DNA from: Candidatus Limosilactobacillus merdigallinarum
GTDB taxonomy: Bacteria; Bacillota; Bacilli; Lactobacillales; Lactobacillaceae
DNA: 64,000 bases
Direction of reading: 5' to 3'
Assembly (NCBI GenBank): GCA_019114515.1
Contig: DXFH01000024.1
Coordinates: 1-64,000 of the forward strand
The position numbers were made by a program, and so were the translations under genes. Of the stretch, positions 16,937-24,871 are shown one piece after another. Within the stretch, counting starts at the first letter, position 1. Every line of letters starts with the position of its first letter. The notes beneath the pieces were generated by a model. The model was given only the letters and a program-made list of their open reading frames with translations. It was not told where the DNA came from and did no database searches.

Positions 16937-18340
16937 TTAGTTTTGTGGTTGGGGCTTAACTAAACAACCCGCAATAATGCTGAAAATCGTTACCAAGAAC
17001 GGGAAGAAGGCCCATGGGATAAACTTCAGCGGATTGATTTGCAAAGCGGTGGCAATGAAGACGCCGGAAACCGACCACGGCACAATAGCGTTGACCGCAG
17101 CACCGGCATCGTTTAAGACCCGGGTCATGAATTTACGTGGCAGTTTTAGTTGGTCAAAAGAATGGACAAAGGATTGCCCCGGCAAGATGATTGCTAAGTA
17201 GTGTTCACCGACGACCAAGTTCACCCCGATACAAGTAAGGGCAGTGGCAAAAGTCAGCCGCCCCGCGCTCTTAGTAATGCCCGATAAGTGGTCAATGATT
17301 GCGCCAATAATGTTAAAGCGGATTAAGAGGCCACCCAAGGCCAGGGCAAACACGATCAGGGCCAGCGAGGTCAGCATGCTGGCAATGCCACCCTTGGAAA
17401 GCAAGGCATCAATGGTCTTATTCCCGGTATGAGAAACGAAGCCGTTCAGGATTGTTTTAGTGATGGTGCTAATGCTAGTGGATGGTGCGTGCAGCCAACC
17501 TAAGCCCGCTGCAAACAGGGAACTCAGTCCTAATGACGGGATAGCGGGTACTTGCAGGATGGCCAGCACAATCAGCAGCGCTACTGGCAACATTGCCCAG
17601 CCGGAAATCCAAAAGCCATTTTGTAAGCCATTCATCATACGGTGCACGGCGGTTAAACTAACTGATTTGGAATTGAGTCCTAAGAAGGTGTAGACAACCA
17701 TGCAGACCGCCCAGGCCGGGATATCGGTGATTAAGAGAGAACGGATGTGTTCGTAGATACTGATTTCACCCACGCTAGCGGCCAAGTTGGTGGTTCCGGA
17801 TAATGGGGAAATGTTAGAACCACAGAAGGCCCCGGATACGATCACACCGGCAGTGAGGCCAGGATTAATCTTCAAGGTTGCACCGATGCCGATAAAGGCA
17901 ATCCCCATTGTCGAAACCGTGGTAAAGGAACTCCCACAGGCGACTCCCACTAAAGTACAAACCAAGAAAACGGTTGGTAAGAAGAACTTTCCGGAAATAA
18001 TTTTAAAGCCGAAGAACATGATGGTCGGGATGGTACCGGAGAAGATCCAGGTAGCAATTAATACCCCGATGGATAGGAAAATGATCAGGGGGTCAACACC
18101 GGCCCTTAGACCATAACGCATGCCGTCCATGACAGTATCCCAGCTGAAGCCGCGCAGTTTACCGTAAATGGCGAGCAACGTGAAGGCAATGAAGAGGGGT
18201 GCTTGCGGCTGCTGATGCTTGATGATGATTAGGAAACCTAAGATGCATAAGATGACAATTAAGACGATCAGACTTTCACCAAAGCTCAAGTCAGGTTCTG
18301 TTTGTTGTTCATTATTATTTGATTTTTTGAAAATACTCAT
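16937..18340 (-). CDS. nhaC: NhaC-family transporter (annotated Na+/H+ antiporter; candidate tyrosine transporter)
   Basis: A 467-aa polytopic membrane protein with about 11-12 hydrophobic segments, of the NhaC ion-transporter family. Family hallmarks are the GSSFTTVSTMGIAFIGIG and SGAFCGSNISPLSGTTNLAAS segments (about residues 130-185) and the C-terminal LNDAGAAVNAIVPWS. Generic annotation would be Na+/H+ antiporter. Members of this family sit next to tyrosine decarboxylase genes in lactobacilli and enterococci, and some Firmicutes members are under Tyr-specific T-boxes (recollection of comparative surveys). Here the 5' leader encodes a Tyr-rich peptide, so tyrosine or an aromatic amine is a plausible substrate. 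Start ATG at 18340 with AAAGGA upstream. Confidence 0.85.
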   Translation of the reverse strand: MSIFKKSNNNEQQTEPDLSFGESLIVLIVILCILGFLIIIKHQQPQAPLFIAFTLLAIYGKLRGFSWDTVMDGMRYGLRAGVDPLIIFLSIGVLIATWIFSGTIPTIMFFGFKIISGKFFLPTVFLVCTLVGVACGSSFTTVSTMGIAFIGIGATLKINPGLTAGVIVSGAFCGSNISPLSGTTNLAASVGEISIYEHIRSLLITDIPAWAVCMVVYTFLGLNSKSVSLTAVHRMMNGLQNGFWISGWAMLPVALLIVLAILQVPAIPSLGLSSLFAAGLGWLHAPSTSISTITKTILNGFVSHTGNKTIDALLSKGGIASMLTSLALIVFALALGGLLIRFNIIGAIIDHLSGITKSAGRLTFATALTCIGVNLVVGEHYLAIILPGQSFVHSFDQLKLPRKFMTRVLNDAGAAVNAIVPWSVSGVFIATALQINPLKFIPWAFFPFLVTIFSIIAGCLVKPQPQN

Positions 18341-18363
18341 ATTTAATCAATCCTTTAAAATAC

Positions 18364-18407
18364 AAAAACGCCAACTAGACGCAGACATTGGTCAATCTAG
18401 ATGGCGT
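18364..18407 (-). terminator. Attenuator terminator before the NhaC-family gene
   Basis: On the minus strand a 12-position stem with 11 pairs (18407-18396 with 18379-18368, one T-T mismatch) runs into TTTTT (18368-18364), about 24 bases before the start codon. Its 5' arm is also the 3' arm of the alternative antiterminator stem. Confidence 0.88.
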
Positions 18408-18449
18408 GCTTTAACGGACGTGTTCAAATGACCGACCATGCTAGATTGA
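18392..18449 (-). promoter_or_regulatory. Antiterminator stem of the NhaC-family leader
   Basis: Minus-strand bases 18449-18436 pair with 18404-18392: nine contiguous pairs, a one-base bulge (18440) and four more pairs. This uses the 5' arm of the terminator (18407-18396), so the two structures exclude each other. It also excludes the hairpin 18460-18454/18446-18440 (seven pairs), which acts as an anti-antiterminator. Confidence 0.75.
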
Positions 18450-18476
18450 AATCACCTAGCAAAGTCATGCTTAAAT

Positions 18477-18551
18477 ACAACTCTGCTTAGGCGCGAACAT
18501 CTGTGGCCCGCACCTAAGTGGTACCGGCCTACGCGAAATAAGCATAGTTGT
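18477..18551 (-). promoter_or_regulatory. Competing leader stems of the NhaC-family attenuator
   Basis: Two exclusive structures share a 3' arm. Stem 1 pairs the Asp13-Tyr17 codons of the leader peptide (18551-18539) with 18489-18477, 12 of 13 positions. Hairpin A pairs 18518-18509 with 18495-18486, ten pairs with one G-U. Both use 18489-18486, so a ribosome sitting on the leader codons decides which forms. Bases 18491-18485 can also pair with 18460-18455, the arm of the anti-antiterminator. Confidence 0.65.
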
Positions 18552-18588
18552 CATAATACGCACGAGGATTTAAGCTGAATAACTTCAT
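18529..18588 (-). CDS. Tyr-rich 19-aa leader peptide (attenuator)
   Basis: A short frame on the minus strand, ATG at 18588 to TAG at 18529, preceded by AGGAAAGG (18606-18599). The peptide is MKLFSLNPRAYYDNYAYFA: four Tyr in its last nine residues plus two Phe. It is the first well-placed frame after a near-consensus promoter and is followed by competing hairpins and a terminator before the NhaC-family gene. That is the layout of amino-acid leader peptides controlling transcription attenuation. An overlapping frame from the ATG at 18595 gives 14 residues without Tyr enrichment and is less likely to be the working one. Proposed role: ribosome sensing of charged tRNA-Tyr, or nascent-peptide sensing of tyrosine. 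Confidence 0.75.
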   Translation of the reverse strand: MKLFSLNPRAYYDNYAYFA

Positions 18589-18638
18589 TTGACATAGTCC
18601 TTTCCTATTTTGGTTGATTACCTTGATTCGATGGCTTC

Positions 18639-18667
18639 ATTAAAACATTCTCATTTCATGCTGTCAA
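18639..18667 (-). promoter_or_regulatory. Promoter of the NhaC-family leader transcript
   Basis: Minus strand: perfect TTGACA -35 (18667-18662), 17-base spacer, TTTAAT -10 (18644-18639) with TG one base upstream. Predicted start near 18632, giving a leader of about 290 bases before the coding region. Confidence 0.82.
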
Positions 18668-18690
18668 TCCTCATTTTAAATTAATTTCGA

Positions 18691-18721
18691 TATAATACAT
18701 TGTTTTTTGATAACCAATGTA
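18691..18721 (+). promoter_or_regulatory. -10 box and dyad before the PLD/AAA+ gene
   Basis: TATAAT at 18691-18696 with no convincing -35, directly followed by a 7-bp inverted repeat (18696-18702 with 18715-18721, 12-base loop). A dyad at the expected start point is a candidate operator for an unknown regulator. The -10 and dyad are visible; the function is inferred. Confidence 0.4.
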
Positions 18722-18815
18722 AGCGGATTGATGTCAAGGCTTGCAATGCTTATGCAAATATCCGAAAATAGACTACGTATGCATTTATGCTGAAAATAAT
18801 GAGGAGATCAAGCAA

Positions 18816-21167
18816 ATGTCGACTGGAGATCCAGAAAAAGCACAGATTAATGACAAACGAATTCATGTGGTGCATAACCATGAAGACGCGCAAATGTCGA
18901 TTCAAGAGATTTTTGATGCGCAGTCATACCCCCAAATGATCGGGGTCACGGGTCAAATTACGGCTGATTTTATTAACCAATACTTGAGCAGCTTTGTGCA
19001 GGTTGAATTGGCGTTGGGTAATCTGCCAACCAATCAACATTTTCGCAACTTAGAAAACGTGACCAAGGGTGCCTTGGCGACTGCATTACTGAATACTGCT
19101 AATAAAGAAGCCATCAAGCTATTTCAAGGCCTCAGCTCACAGCTACAGCTGACGGCTTTAGCGGGAGTTTTAAAACTCGAAATTGCGCCTACGCAGCTGT
19201 TGCATTCGCGTTTTTACTTATTGGCCAATCCGGTAACCGGCAATACGCGGGTTGTTTTAGGGTCGATTGATTTAACGAAGGACTCATTTGATCCGGATGC
19301 CAATCGTTTCGAAGAGGTACTGATTTTTGATAATGACCCGCTATATGGCAACCTGCTGAATCACTTTAAAGAAGATATTCGTCCAGTTGTTCAGCCATAC
19401 TTTACCAACGAGCTGCTGACAGTGGCGGAAAAACAACTGAAGGCTAACCGGGCAGCTAATGGCAATAATGATAGTGTCATCATCTTATCGAATGAAGAAA
19501 CCGATGAGATTGCCCAGCGAGAAATGATCAACCTGATTGTTGATGACGTGCAGCGGCAGCTAGACAAGCAGCTGTTGGATCCCGAAACTACGCTGGCCAT
19601 GCGTAATGTGACTGCCAACCGTACCCATGACGCAGATATGGAAGAGCGGGCTATTCGGCAGCGGGATACAGTACTGATGCTGGAAAAGGAATCTGTATCG
19701 CCACGGGCTGCACACCCGAAGATCAAGGACCGGGATCAAATTGCTAAACGGGTGACGGATACTTTGCAATCATCCGTCTCACCACAGGACCTGGCAGTGG
19801 AAAAGAAATACACGACCTTCTTATATGACCGGCCACTGGAAAGAAACATTGCCCACAATCAGACGGGACTCTATACGCCTAACGATGCGGGTACTTACCC
19901 AATTCCGTTTGGTAAGCTGGCCACGGTTTCTCAAATCAAGGCCGGTTTGCAGCAGATTGAAGCTGTGATTCGCGGCTACCAACAGTATGTCGTGGACTTC
20001 ACGCCAGAATACGGAAAACGGTACTACGAAGCCATCATGTACGCCTTTACTGCGCCATTTTTGTGGGAGATTCGCCAAAAAGCGAGTTTGAACCCCGAAG
20101 ACGGGAACGACATTCCGAACTTCCTGATCTTGGGTTCCAGTGCCGGGTCAGGAAAATCAACTTTGTTAAGGATTATCAACCAACTAACCTGGAATACCTC
20201 GAAATCCATGATCGACTTCGGGACGATTTATCCGGCAGACGCGCCACAGCGTAAAGCTAAGACAATGCAGGCATTACAGAGCTACATGATGCAAGGGAGT
20301 ACCTATCCTGTATTGGTTGACGAAATCGAACCGTACTTCTTCCATCAGCCGCAATACAGTCGGCGGCTGATCGTTGATACGACTAACGAATTAGTAAACA
20401 GCCCTAAACCAGTGGCACCACTGATTGGGACGACTAACTACAATTCCGGCTTCACCATGCGGCGGGAAACTGCACGGCGGACATATTACCTGCAGTTAGA
20501 CAAGGTCATTGATAGCACTAAGAAGGGCGATGCATCTAAATACATTTACGGCGTCCGCGAGAAAATGGACAATACCTTGTTTAAGGACTTCGTTGTGCGC
20601 CTTGCTAACTACTTAGAAGACGACAGTACGCCATGGCGGATGTTCGATAAGAACACTGGTCAACTGGACTTCTTGGCGATGACTAGGCGGATTTTCCGTT
20701 ATTACTATCAATTAGCAGATATGCCGATTCCGGATTACTTCTCCGATGGTCTTTGCGATGACTTTGGCGAAAATGCGCGGAGCAAGTGGGCTAAACTGTA
20801 CTTGACGCAAAAGAAGGACTTCCTGTTCCGCAAAGACAAGAACAGCTTGCTGTTTGACATTACCAAATTGACGACCTTTAATGGTTTTTCCAATGATTCA
20901 GTCGAAGAGTACCGGAATGCATTGCCGGTTGAGCTCTGTGTTGATGGAATCAACGGTAAAAATGGCAAGTTCGTCGAGATCAAAGCACCGGCATTTTATA
21001 ACTGGATCGGTATCGAGAACCCACAGCTGCAGCCGGTTGCGGATGCTGATAATGACGATCAAGACAAAGATAAAGAAGCAGATGAGAATGATGAAAAACC
21101 GGCAGAAAAACCGCAAAAAGAACCGAAAAAGAAGAAGCGTGGTTTCTGGGCGCGGCTATTTGGTTAA
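18816..21167 (+). CDS. PLD-like domain fused to AAA+ ATPase, unknown function
   Basis: 783 aa. The N-terminal third (about 25-185) looks like one phospholipase-D-type module: HSRFYLLAN at 130-138 then LGSIDLTKDSF, i.e. the HxK...GSxN(L/I)T layout with Arg in place of the catalytic Lys, and only one copy of the motif. A helical linker follows (215-340). The C-terminal part is a P-loop ATPase: Walker A GSSAGSGKST at 440-449, Walker B YPVLVDEIE (Asp502, Glu503), sensor-1 GTTNYN near 540 and an Arg-rich RRETARR. The tail is acidic, then KKKKRGFWARLFG, a likely membrane-binding amphipathic end. Start is set by GAGGAG at 18801-18806; a longer frame opens at 18741. First gene of a six-gene run. Candidate defence, DNA-repair or membrane-remodelling protein; not identified. 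Confidence 0.75.
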   Translation: MSTGDPEKAQINDKRIHVVHNHEDAQMSIQEIFDAQSYPQMIGVTGQITADFINQYLSSFVQVELALGNLPTNQHFRNLENVTKGALATALLNTANKEAIKLFQGLSSQLQLTALAGVLKLEIAPTQLLHSRFYLLANPVTGNTRVVLGSIDLTKDSFDPDANRFEEVLIFDNDPLYGNLLNHFKEDIRPVVQPYFTNELLTVAEKQLKANRAANGNNDSVIILSNEETDEIAQREMINLIVDDVQRQLDKQLLDPETTLAMRNVTANRTHDADMEERAIRQRDTVLMLEKESVSPRAAHPKIKDRDQIAKRVTDTLQSSVSPQDLAVEKKYTTFLYDRPLERNIAHNQTGLYTPNDAGTYPIPFGKLATVSQIKAGLQQIEAVIRGYQQYVVDFTPEYGKRYYEAIMYAFTAPFLWEIRQKASLNPEDGNDIPNFLILGSSAGSGKSTLLRIINQLTWNTSKSMIDFGTIYPADAPQRKAKTMQALQSYMMQGSTYPVLVDEIEPYFFHQPQYSRRLIVDTTNELVNSPKPVAPLIGTTNYNSGFTMRRETARRTYYLQLDKVIDSTKKGDASKYIYGVREKMDNTLFKDFVVRLANYLEDDSTPWRMFDKNTGQLDFLAMTRRIFRYYYQLADMPIPDYFSDGLCDDFGENARSKWAKLYLTQKKDFLFRKDKNSLLFDITKLTTFNGFSNDSVEEYRNALPVELCVDGINGKNGKFVEIKAPAFYNWIGIENPQLQPVADADNDDQDKDKEADENDEKPAEKPQKEPKKKKRGFWARLFG

Positions 21168-21192
21168 TCCATCTTCCTAAGGAGGGCTGCGC

Positions 21193-22038
21193 ATGAAGAT
21201 TAAATGGGGACATCATTTTTTACGCATTTTTATCATCGTTGTCCTGGTATTGCTGGCCCTGCAGGTATATTTACTGAAAGGCGTACGCGGTAAGGCTATT
21301 CCGGCCGATCGTCAAGATGTTCATTATTCATCTACGCCGACCCTATTAATACCTGGCTGGGGTGGTAACAGCTGGACCTATCAACGTTTGATTCATCGTG
21401 CACAAAAAGAAGATATTGCGCAAAAAGCGATGACGATCTGGGTGGCTCCCAATGGACGAGTAATCGTTAAGGGCAAATTGAATCACCATAATCCAGTTAT
21501 TCAGCTGCTCTACATTTGGAACTATACCAGCGGCTACAGCAAGCAAACTCAGCAGCTTAGACGGGTAATGTTTATGCTGCATAATCAATACCATATTAAG
21601 AAGATGAACGTTGTTGCTCACTCCTATGGCGGTACTGAATTTTTCCACGCTGACTTGCGCTCACCAAAGCTGCAAAAAGAGGTTCATGTATCGCATTTAG
21701 TATTGCTCGGGGTGCCAGTCGATGAGAGCTTCGGACGGAAAACTCGTTACACGCCATTACTAGTTCATCGTTCTAAAGATCAGAATTTCACTCAATTGCA
21801 AGAAGCGGTGGATGCCCATTCAATAACAAGCATTCAACGAATTGACAACTGGATGGGGCAAACGAAAAAGGGTACTGATGGGGCGGTGCCGCATGTTCAG
21901 TCGCAGATGTTGAAGACGCTGTTACTAGGACAAGACGTCGAGTACCATGAGCACATTTACAAGCACACTAACCACTCACAGCTGCACCAGCGCAAAGAAG
22001 TATTGAATCGGTTGATGGATCTCCTATGGGAGAAATAG
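21193..22038 (+). CDS. Membrane-anchored DUF915 alpha/beta hydrolase
   Basis: 281 aa with an N-terminal membrane anchor (about residues 10-30, positive-inside KIKWGHH before it), then an alpha/beta hydrolase fold. The oxyanion segment LLIPGWGGNSWTYQ (near 51-64), nucleophile Ser in VVAHSYGG (near 142), Asp in GTDGAVPH (near 227) and His in HTNHSQLH (near 260) match the DUF915 layout common in lactobacilli. Substrate unknown; extracellular-facing ester or lipid hydrolysis is likely. AAGGAGGG stands 7 bases before the ATG, 25 bases after the PLD/AAA+ gene. Confidence 0.85.
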   Translation: MKIKWGHHFLRIFIIVVLVLLALQVYLLKGVRGKAIPADRQDVHYSSTPTLLIPGWGGNSWTYQRLIHRAQKEDIAQKAMTIWVAPNGRVIVKGKLNHHNPVIQLLYIWNYTSGYSKQTQQLRRVMFMLHNQYHIKKMNVVAHSYGGTEFFHADLRSPKLQKEVHVSHLVLLGVPVDESFGRKTRYTPLLVHRSKDQNFTQLQEAVDAHSITSIQRIDNWMGQTKKGTDGAVPHVQSQMLKTLLLGQDVEYHEHIYKHTNHSQLHQRKEVLNRLMDLLWEK

Positions 22039-22053
22039 TTAGGAGGATTTTTC

Positions 22054-22236
22054 ATGCATAAAGAACATGGACAGGTAACCGGCCTCATTTGGCGGGGCGT
22101 TGAAGACGTTGCTTTGTATAAACGTTTAGAGGAATACGCAAACGAACACGAATTAACCGTTGCACAAGCGGCAAAACAACTAATTCACCAAGGATTAGAT
22201 CAGAAGAAAAAGCAGGGAGCAAAACAAGAAAAATAG
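22054..22236 (+). CDS. Small protein, ribbon-helix-helix-like
   Basis: 60 aa, preceded by AGGAGG with good spacing, 15 bases after the hydrolase gene. A short beta-strand-like start (GQVTGLIWRGV), two predicted helices (VALYKRLEEYANEHE and TVAQAAKQLIHQGL) and a basic tail (KKKQGAKQ) suggest a ribbon-helix-helix DNA-binding protein. The family is not recognised with certainty. It might regulate the run it lies in or pair with the protein encoded 12 bases downstream. Confidence 0.6.
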   Translation: MHKEHGQVTGLIWRGVEDVALYKRLEEYANEHELTVAQAAKQLIHQGLDQKKKQGAKQEK

Positions 22237-22248
22237 AAAGGTGATTAC

Positions 22249-23418
22249 ATGCTCAAAATAGCCCAACAGTTGCAGTTACGTTGGCCACATAAAACGATCC
22301 AGCATGGTCAAGCTGATCGTAATGGCAGTAATCATCCTTTACTCAACTGGTATGTTAAGTCTGCTCAGCTAAAGGATATGGAGATGGTGCTCTTTATTAA
22401 TGAGGCCACCCTTACGCCGATTGTGGTTCCCGGCATTGATTTTCTGCGGGTGGACGTGCGCTTGGTTTTTCAGGAAGTGCTGTTGCAAATGCTGGCTTTA
22501 AGGATGGTTAGCCACCAAAAAGCACGGACCTATATTGACCGTTGCCTTGCCACTGATCAGTTTGAACCCAACTTAACCACGAACTTCATGGTAGAAAAGG
22601 CCAGTCAAGAATATCGGCAAACTTTAAGCAAACAGGAAATTGATCTGGTTCACGACCAGGAAGAAGGGCGATTAATGCAGGACTTGGTTAATCTTGGCCA
22701 CCAATTAACGGCTTCTTCATCCTATATGGCTGCTAAGTCGGCGGCAGATCAGGTGCTAGCTCAGCAGGTTAACGACTTAATTACGATTGCAGCGGAGTCC
22801 GGCAAAAACGCCAGCAAGCTGCGCCTTAGCTATAATCAATGGGCGAATCAGCGTTCATTAATGCCTAAGGATAAAGGCTTTGACCAGGCATGCCAGCAGA
22901 TACGGGAATTAAATGTGCACTTTCTTTCCGGATTTCATGAGTGGCTCAGTCAATCGCTAGATAAGCAGGCATTAGATGACATCGTAAAGATCATCGCTGA
23001 TTTTCAAAATCACTTCTTACTAAAAAAACATCCGTTGACCATTTGTGACGATTTAACTGCGGTATCCAGCTACTTAATGGCAAAGATGCCGCAAAATGAT
23101 CAGCAGGCAGCGATTACTTACTTGCGTGCGTTTGACTTGATGGGTCAATATGTCATGGGAATTAAACTATGGACTGATAATGACTTTAAGGTTTACCACG
23201 ACGCTTTAATCGATGGTGGTCAAGGCTTAGTTGAGTCGGCGGATTCTCCGCAAGATAAGCAGGCAGCTTACCTAAAGATGGTTTATGAGATGTTAGTCGA
23301 ACTGACTGATCGGCAGACGAATGTTTTGAAGCAGGCCCTAAGCCAGCTATCCAACCAGCAGCGCACAAAATTGCAGCGCCTTTTACAAGAAGTAAGCGAC
23401 ACTGAAAAGGAGAAGTAA
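22249..23418 (+). CDS. Unknown protein with DUF6933-like N-terminus
   Basis: 389 aa, soluble, mostly helical. The first ~100 residues resemble the DUF6933 pattern (short basic start, LLNWYVKSAQL, then MVLFINEATLTPIVVPG, then a helix). The rest, rich in Gln, Asp and Leu, is not recognised. AAAGGTG precedes the ATG; the stop is two bases before the PgpA start, so the two genes are probably translationally coupled. Function unknown. Confidence 0.6.
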   Translation: MLKIAQQLQLRWPHKTIQHGQADRNGSNHPLLNWYVKSAQLKDMEMVLFINEATLTPIVVPGIDFLRVDVRLVFQEVLLQMLALRMVSHQKARTYIDRCLATDQFEPNLTTNFMVEKASQEYRQTLSKQEIDLVHDQEEGRLMQDLVNLGHQLTASSSYMAAKSAADQVLAQQVNDLITIAAESGKNASKLRLSYNQWANQRSLMPKDKGFDQACQQIRELNVHFLSGFHEWLSQSLDKQALDDIVKIIADFQNHFLLKKHPLTICDDLTAVSSYLMAKMPQNDQQAAITYLRAFDLMGQYVMGIKLWTDNDFKVYHDALIDGGQGLVESADSPQDKQAAYLKMVYEMLVELTDRQTNVLKQALSQLSNQQRTKLQRLLQEVSDTEKEK

Positions 23419-23419
23419 A

Positions 23420-23917
23420 ATGCTTAAGCAAGATTTTAAATATCCGGATACGAAAGCTTATGATTTTGTGGTGCAGACATTGCAGAAGCGCGGAGTCGAC
23501 CTGCATGATTTAGCCCAGATGGCCTATGATTTGCAATCAGACTTTCTCCCTGATTTAACGGTTAAAGAATGCTATGACAATTTGATCCAGGTCATGCACA
23601 AACGTGAATTGTTAAATAATGCGATGGTGGCCTTGGAATTAGACCGTTTGTGCGAAGAAGGCCAAATTAAGGAGCCGTTAGAATCGATCATCAAAAATGA
23701 TGCCGGCGTCTTTGGCGTTGATGAAGCACTAGCAATTCAAATTTCCGAAATTTACGGTACGATCGGTGTTACCAATTTCGGCTACATGGATAGGGTGAAG
23801 AAGGGGATTATTCGTAAATATGATCGCGATCCCCAGCATGTTAACACCTTTATCGATGACTTATTAGGAGCTATCGTTGCCGCCTTGTGCGGGAAACTAG
23901 CGCATAAGTATGCCTGA
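23420..23917 (+). CDS. Phosphatidylglycerophosphatase A family protein
   Basis: 165 aa, the length of the Firmicutes YutG/PgpA-type family. Recognised by the N-terminal YPDTKAYDFVVQTLQKRGV segment with LAQMAYDLQ, and the C-terminal acidic DEALAIQISEIYGTIGVTNFGYMDRVKKG region ending in a hydrophobic helix. Family role is dephosphorylation of phosphatidylglycerophosphate to phosphatidylglycerol, though these soluble Firmicutes members are poorly tested. AAGGAG lies 9 bases before the start. Confidence 0.8.
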   Translation: MLKQDFKYPDTKAYDFVVQTLQKRGVDLHDLAQMAYDLQSDFLPDLTVKECYDNLIQVMHKRELLNNAMVALELDRLCEEGQIKEPLESIIKNDAGVFGVDEALAIQISEIYGTIGVTNFGYMDRVKKGIIRKYDRDPQHVNTFIDDLLGAIVAALCGKLAHKYA

Positions 23918-23933
23918 TGAGGGAGGAATACCC

Positions 23934-24869
23934 GTGTCCAAACAGCTAAAGGGAATTTTATTTGCCGCGGCTGGCGCTTCTTTGTGGGGTGGCTCCGGTG
24001 CAGCAGCCCAGTACCTTTTCTCTAATACCAATATCAACACTGCTTGGCTGGTTTCATTACGACTGCTGACTGCAGGGATTCTGCTTACTTTGTGGAGCCT
24101 CTGGAAAATGCCGGATCAGGTCCATGAATTAACCCATTCTAAATATAACTTGAAGATGTTAATTGCCTTTTCTATCTTTGGCATGCTGAACTCGCAATTG
24201 ACGTATTTCTTGGCGGTTAAGTACAGTAATGCACCAACAGCGACGGTGATTCAGTACCTGCAACCGGTCATCATCATTATCTGGATGGCCTTGGTTAGTC
24301 ATAGATGGCCGCGGCGCATCGATTGCCTGTCCATTTTGGTGGCTTTAGTCGGAACCTTCTACCTGGTTACGGGCGGCCATTTTGATAAATTAACCCTGAC
24401 GCCGACAGCTATTTTCTGGGGCGTTTGGTGTGCCTTTGCGGCCGCTTTGTATACTTTATTGCCAGCGCCGCTTTTAAAAAAGTTTGATGCATTAGCGGTC
24501 TGTGGCTTAGCAATGCTGGTGAGCGGCATTATTATGCTGCCAGTGTTGATTAAGAATGGCTGGCCACAGCTGACAACTGGCCAATGGTGGTTGATTATGT
24601 ACATTATCGTCGGTGGAACGATGTTTTCTTATACCTTGTTCCTCCAGAGTATCCGCTATGTGGCACCGTCAGTTACGGGAATTTTAAGTGCGTTTGAACC
24701 GTTAGTGGCAACGATTCTAGCGGTGACTTTACTGGGGACTCGTTTAACCGTCGCGGCCGTCTTTGGTTCATTACTAATTTTGCTAACGACTGTCATGCAA
24801 TCAATTCCGTTGAATAAAATCTTTGGCCTGCGTCATTTCCATTGGAAACATCTTTGGCACCATGAATAA
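23934..24869 (+). CDS. EamA/DMT-family permease
   Basis: A drug/metabolite transporter of 311 aa with ten hydrophobic segments and two EamA repeats; the first begins GILFAAAGASLWGGSGAAAQYLF, the second near AIFWGVWCAFAAALYTLLP. GTG at 23934 has GGGAGGAA at 7 bases and is the better start; the frame is open from 23910 inside the PgpA gene. Substrate unknown. Last gene of the six-gene run, followed by a terminator. Confidence 0.88.
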   Translation: MSKQLKGILFAAAGASLWGGSGAAAQYLFSNTNINTAWLVSLRLLTAGILLTLWSLWKMPDQVHELTHSKYNLKMLIAFSIFGMLNSQLTYFLAVKYSNAPTATVIQYLQPVIIIIWMALVSHRWPRRIDCLSILVALVGTFYLVTGGHFDKLTLTPTAIFWGVWCAFAAALYTLLPAPLLKKFDALAVCGLAMLVSGIIMLPVLIKNGWPQLTTGQWWLIMYIIVGGTMFSYTLFLQSIRYVAPSVTGILSAFEPLVATILAVTLLGTRLTVAAVFGSLLILLTTVMQSIPLNKIFGLRHFHWKHLWHHE

Positions 24870-24871
24870 AC

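Noticed and set aside
18529-18595. Alternative 14-aa leader frame from the ATG at 18595
   Set aside because: It overlaps the Tyr-rich frame and starts close to the same ribosome site, but its peptide has no residue enrichment linked to the downstream gene; kept only as a possibility.
18341-18640. T-box riboswitch before the NhaC-family gene
   Set aside because: The conserved TGGNACCGCG-type T-box and the AGTA/Stem I elements are absent; instead there is a translated Tyr-rich frame and a different set of pairings.
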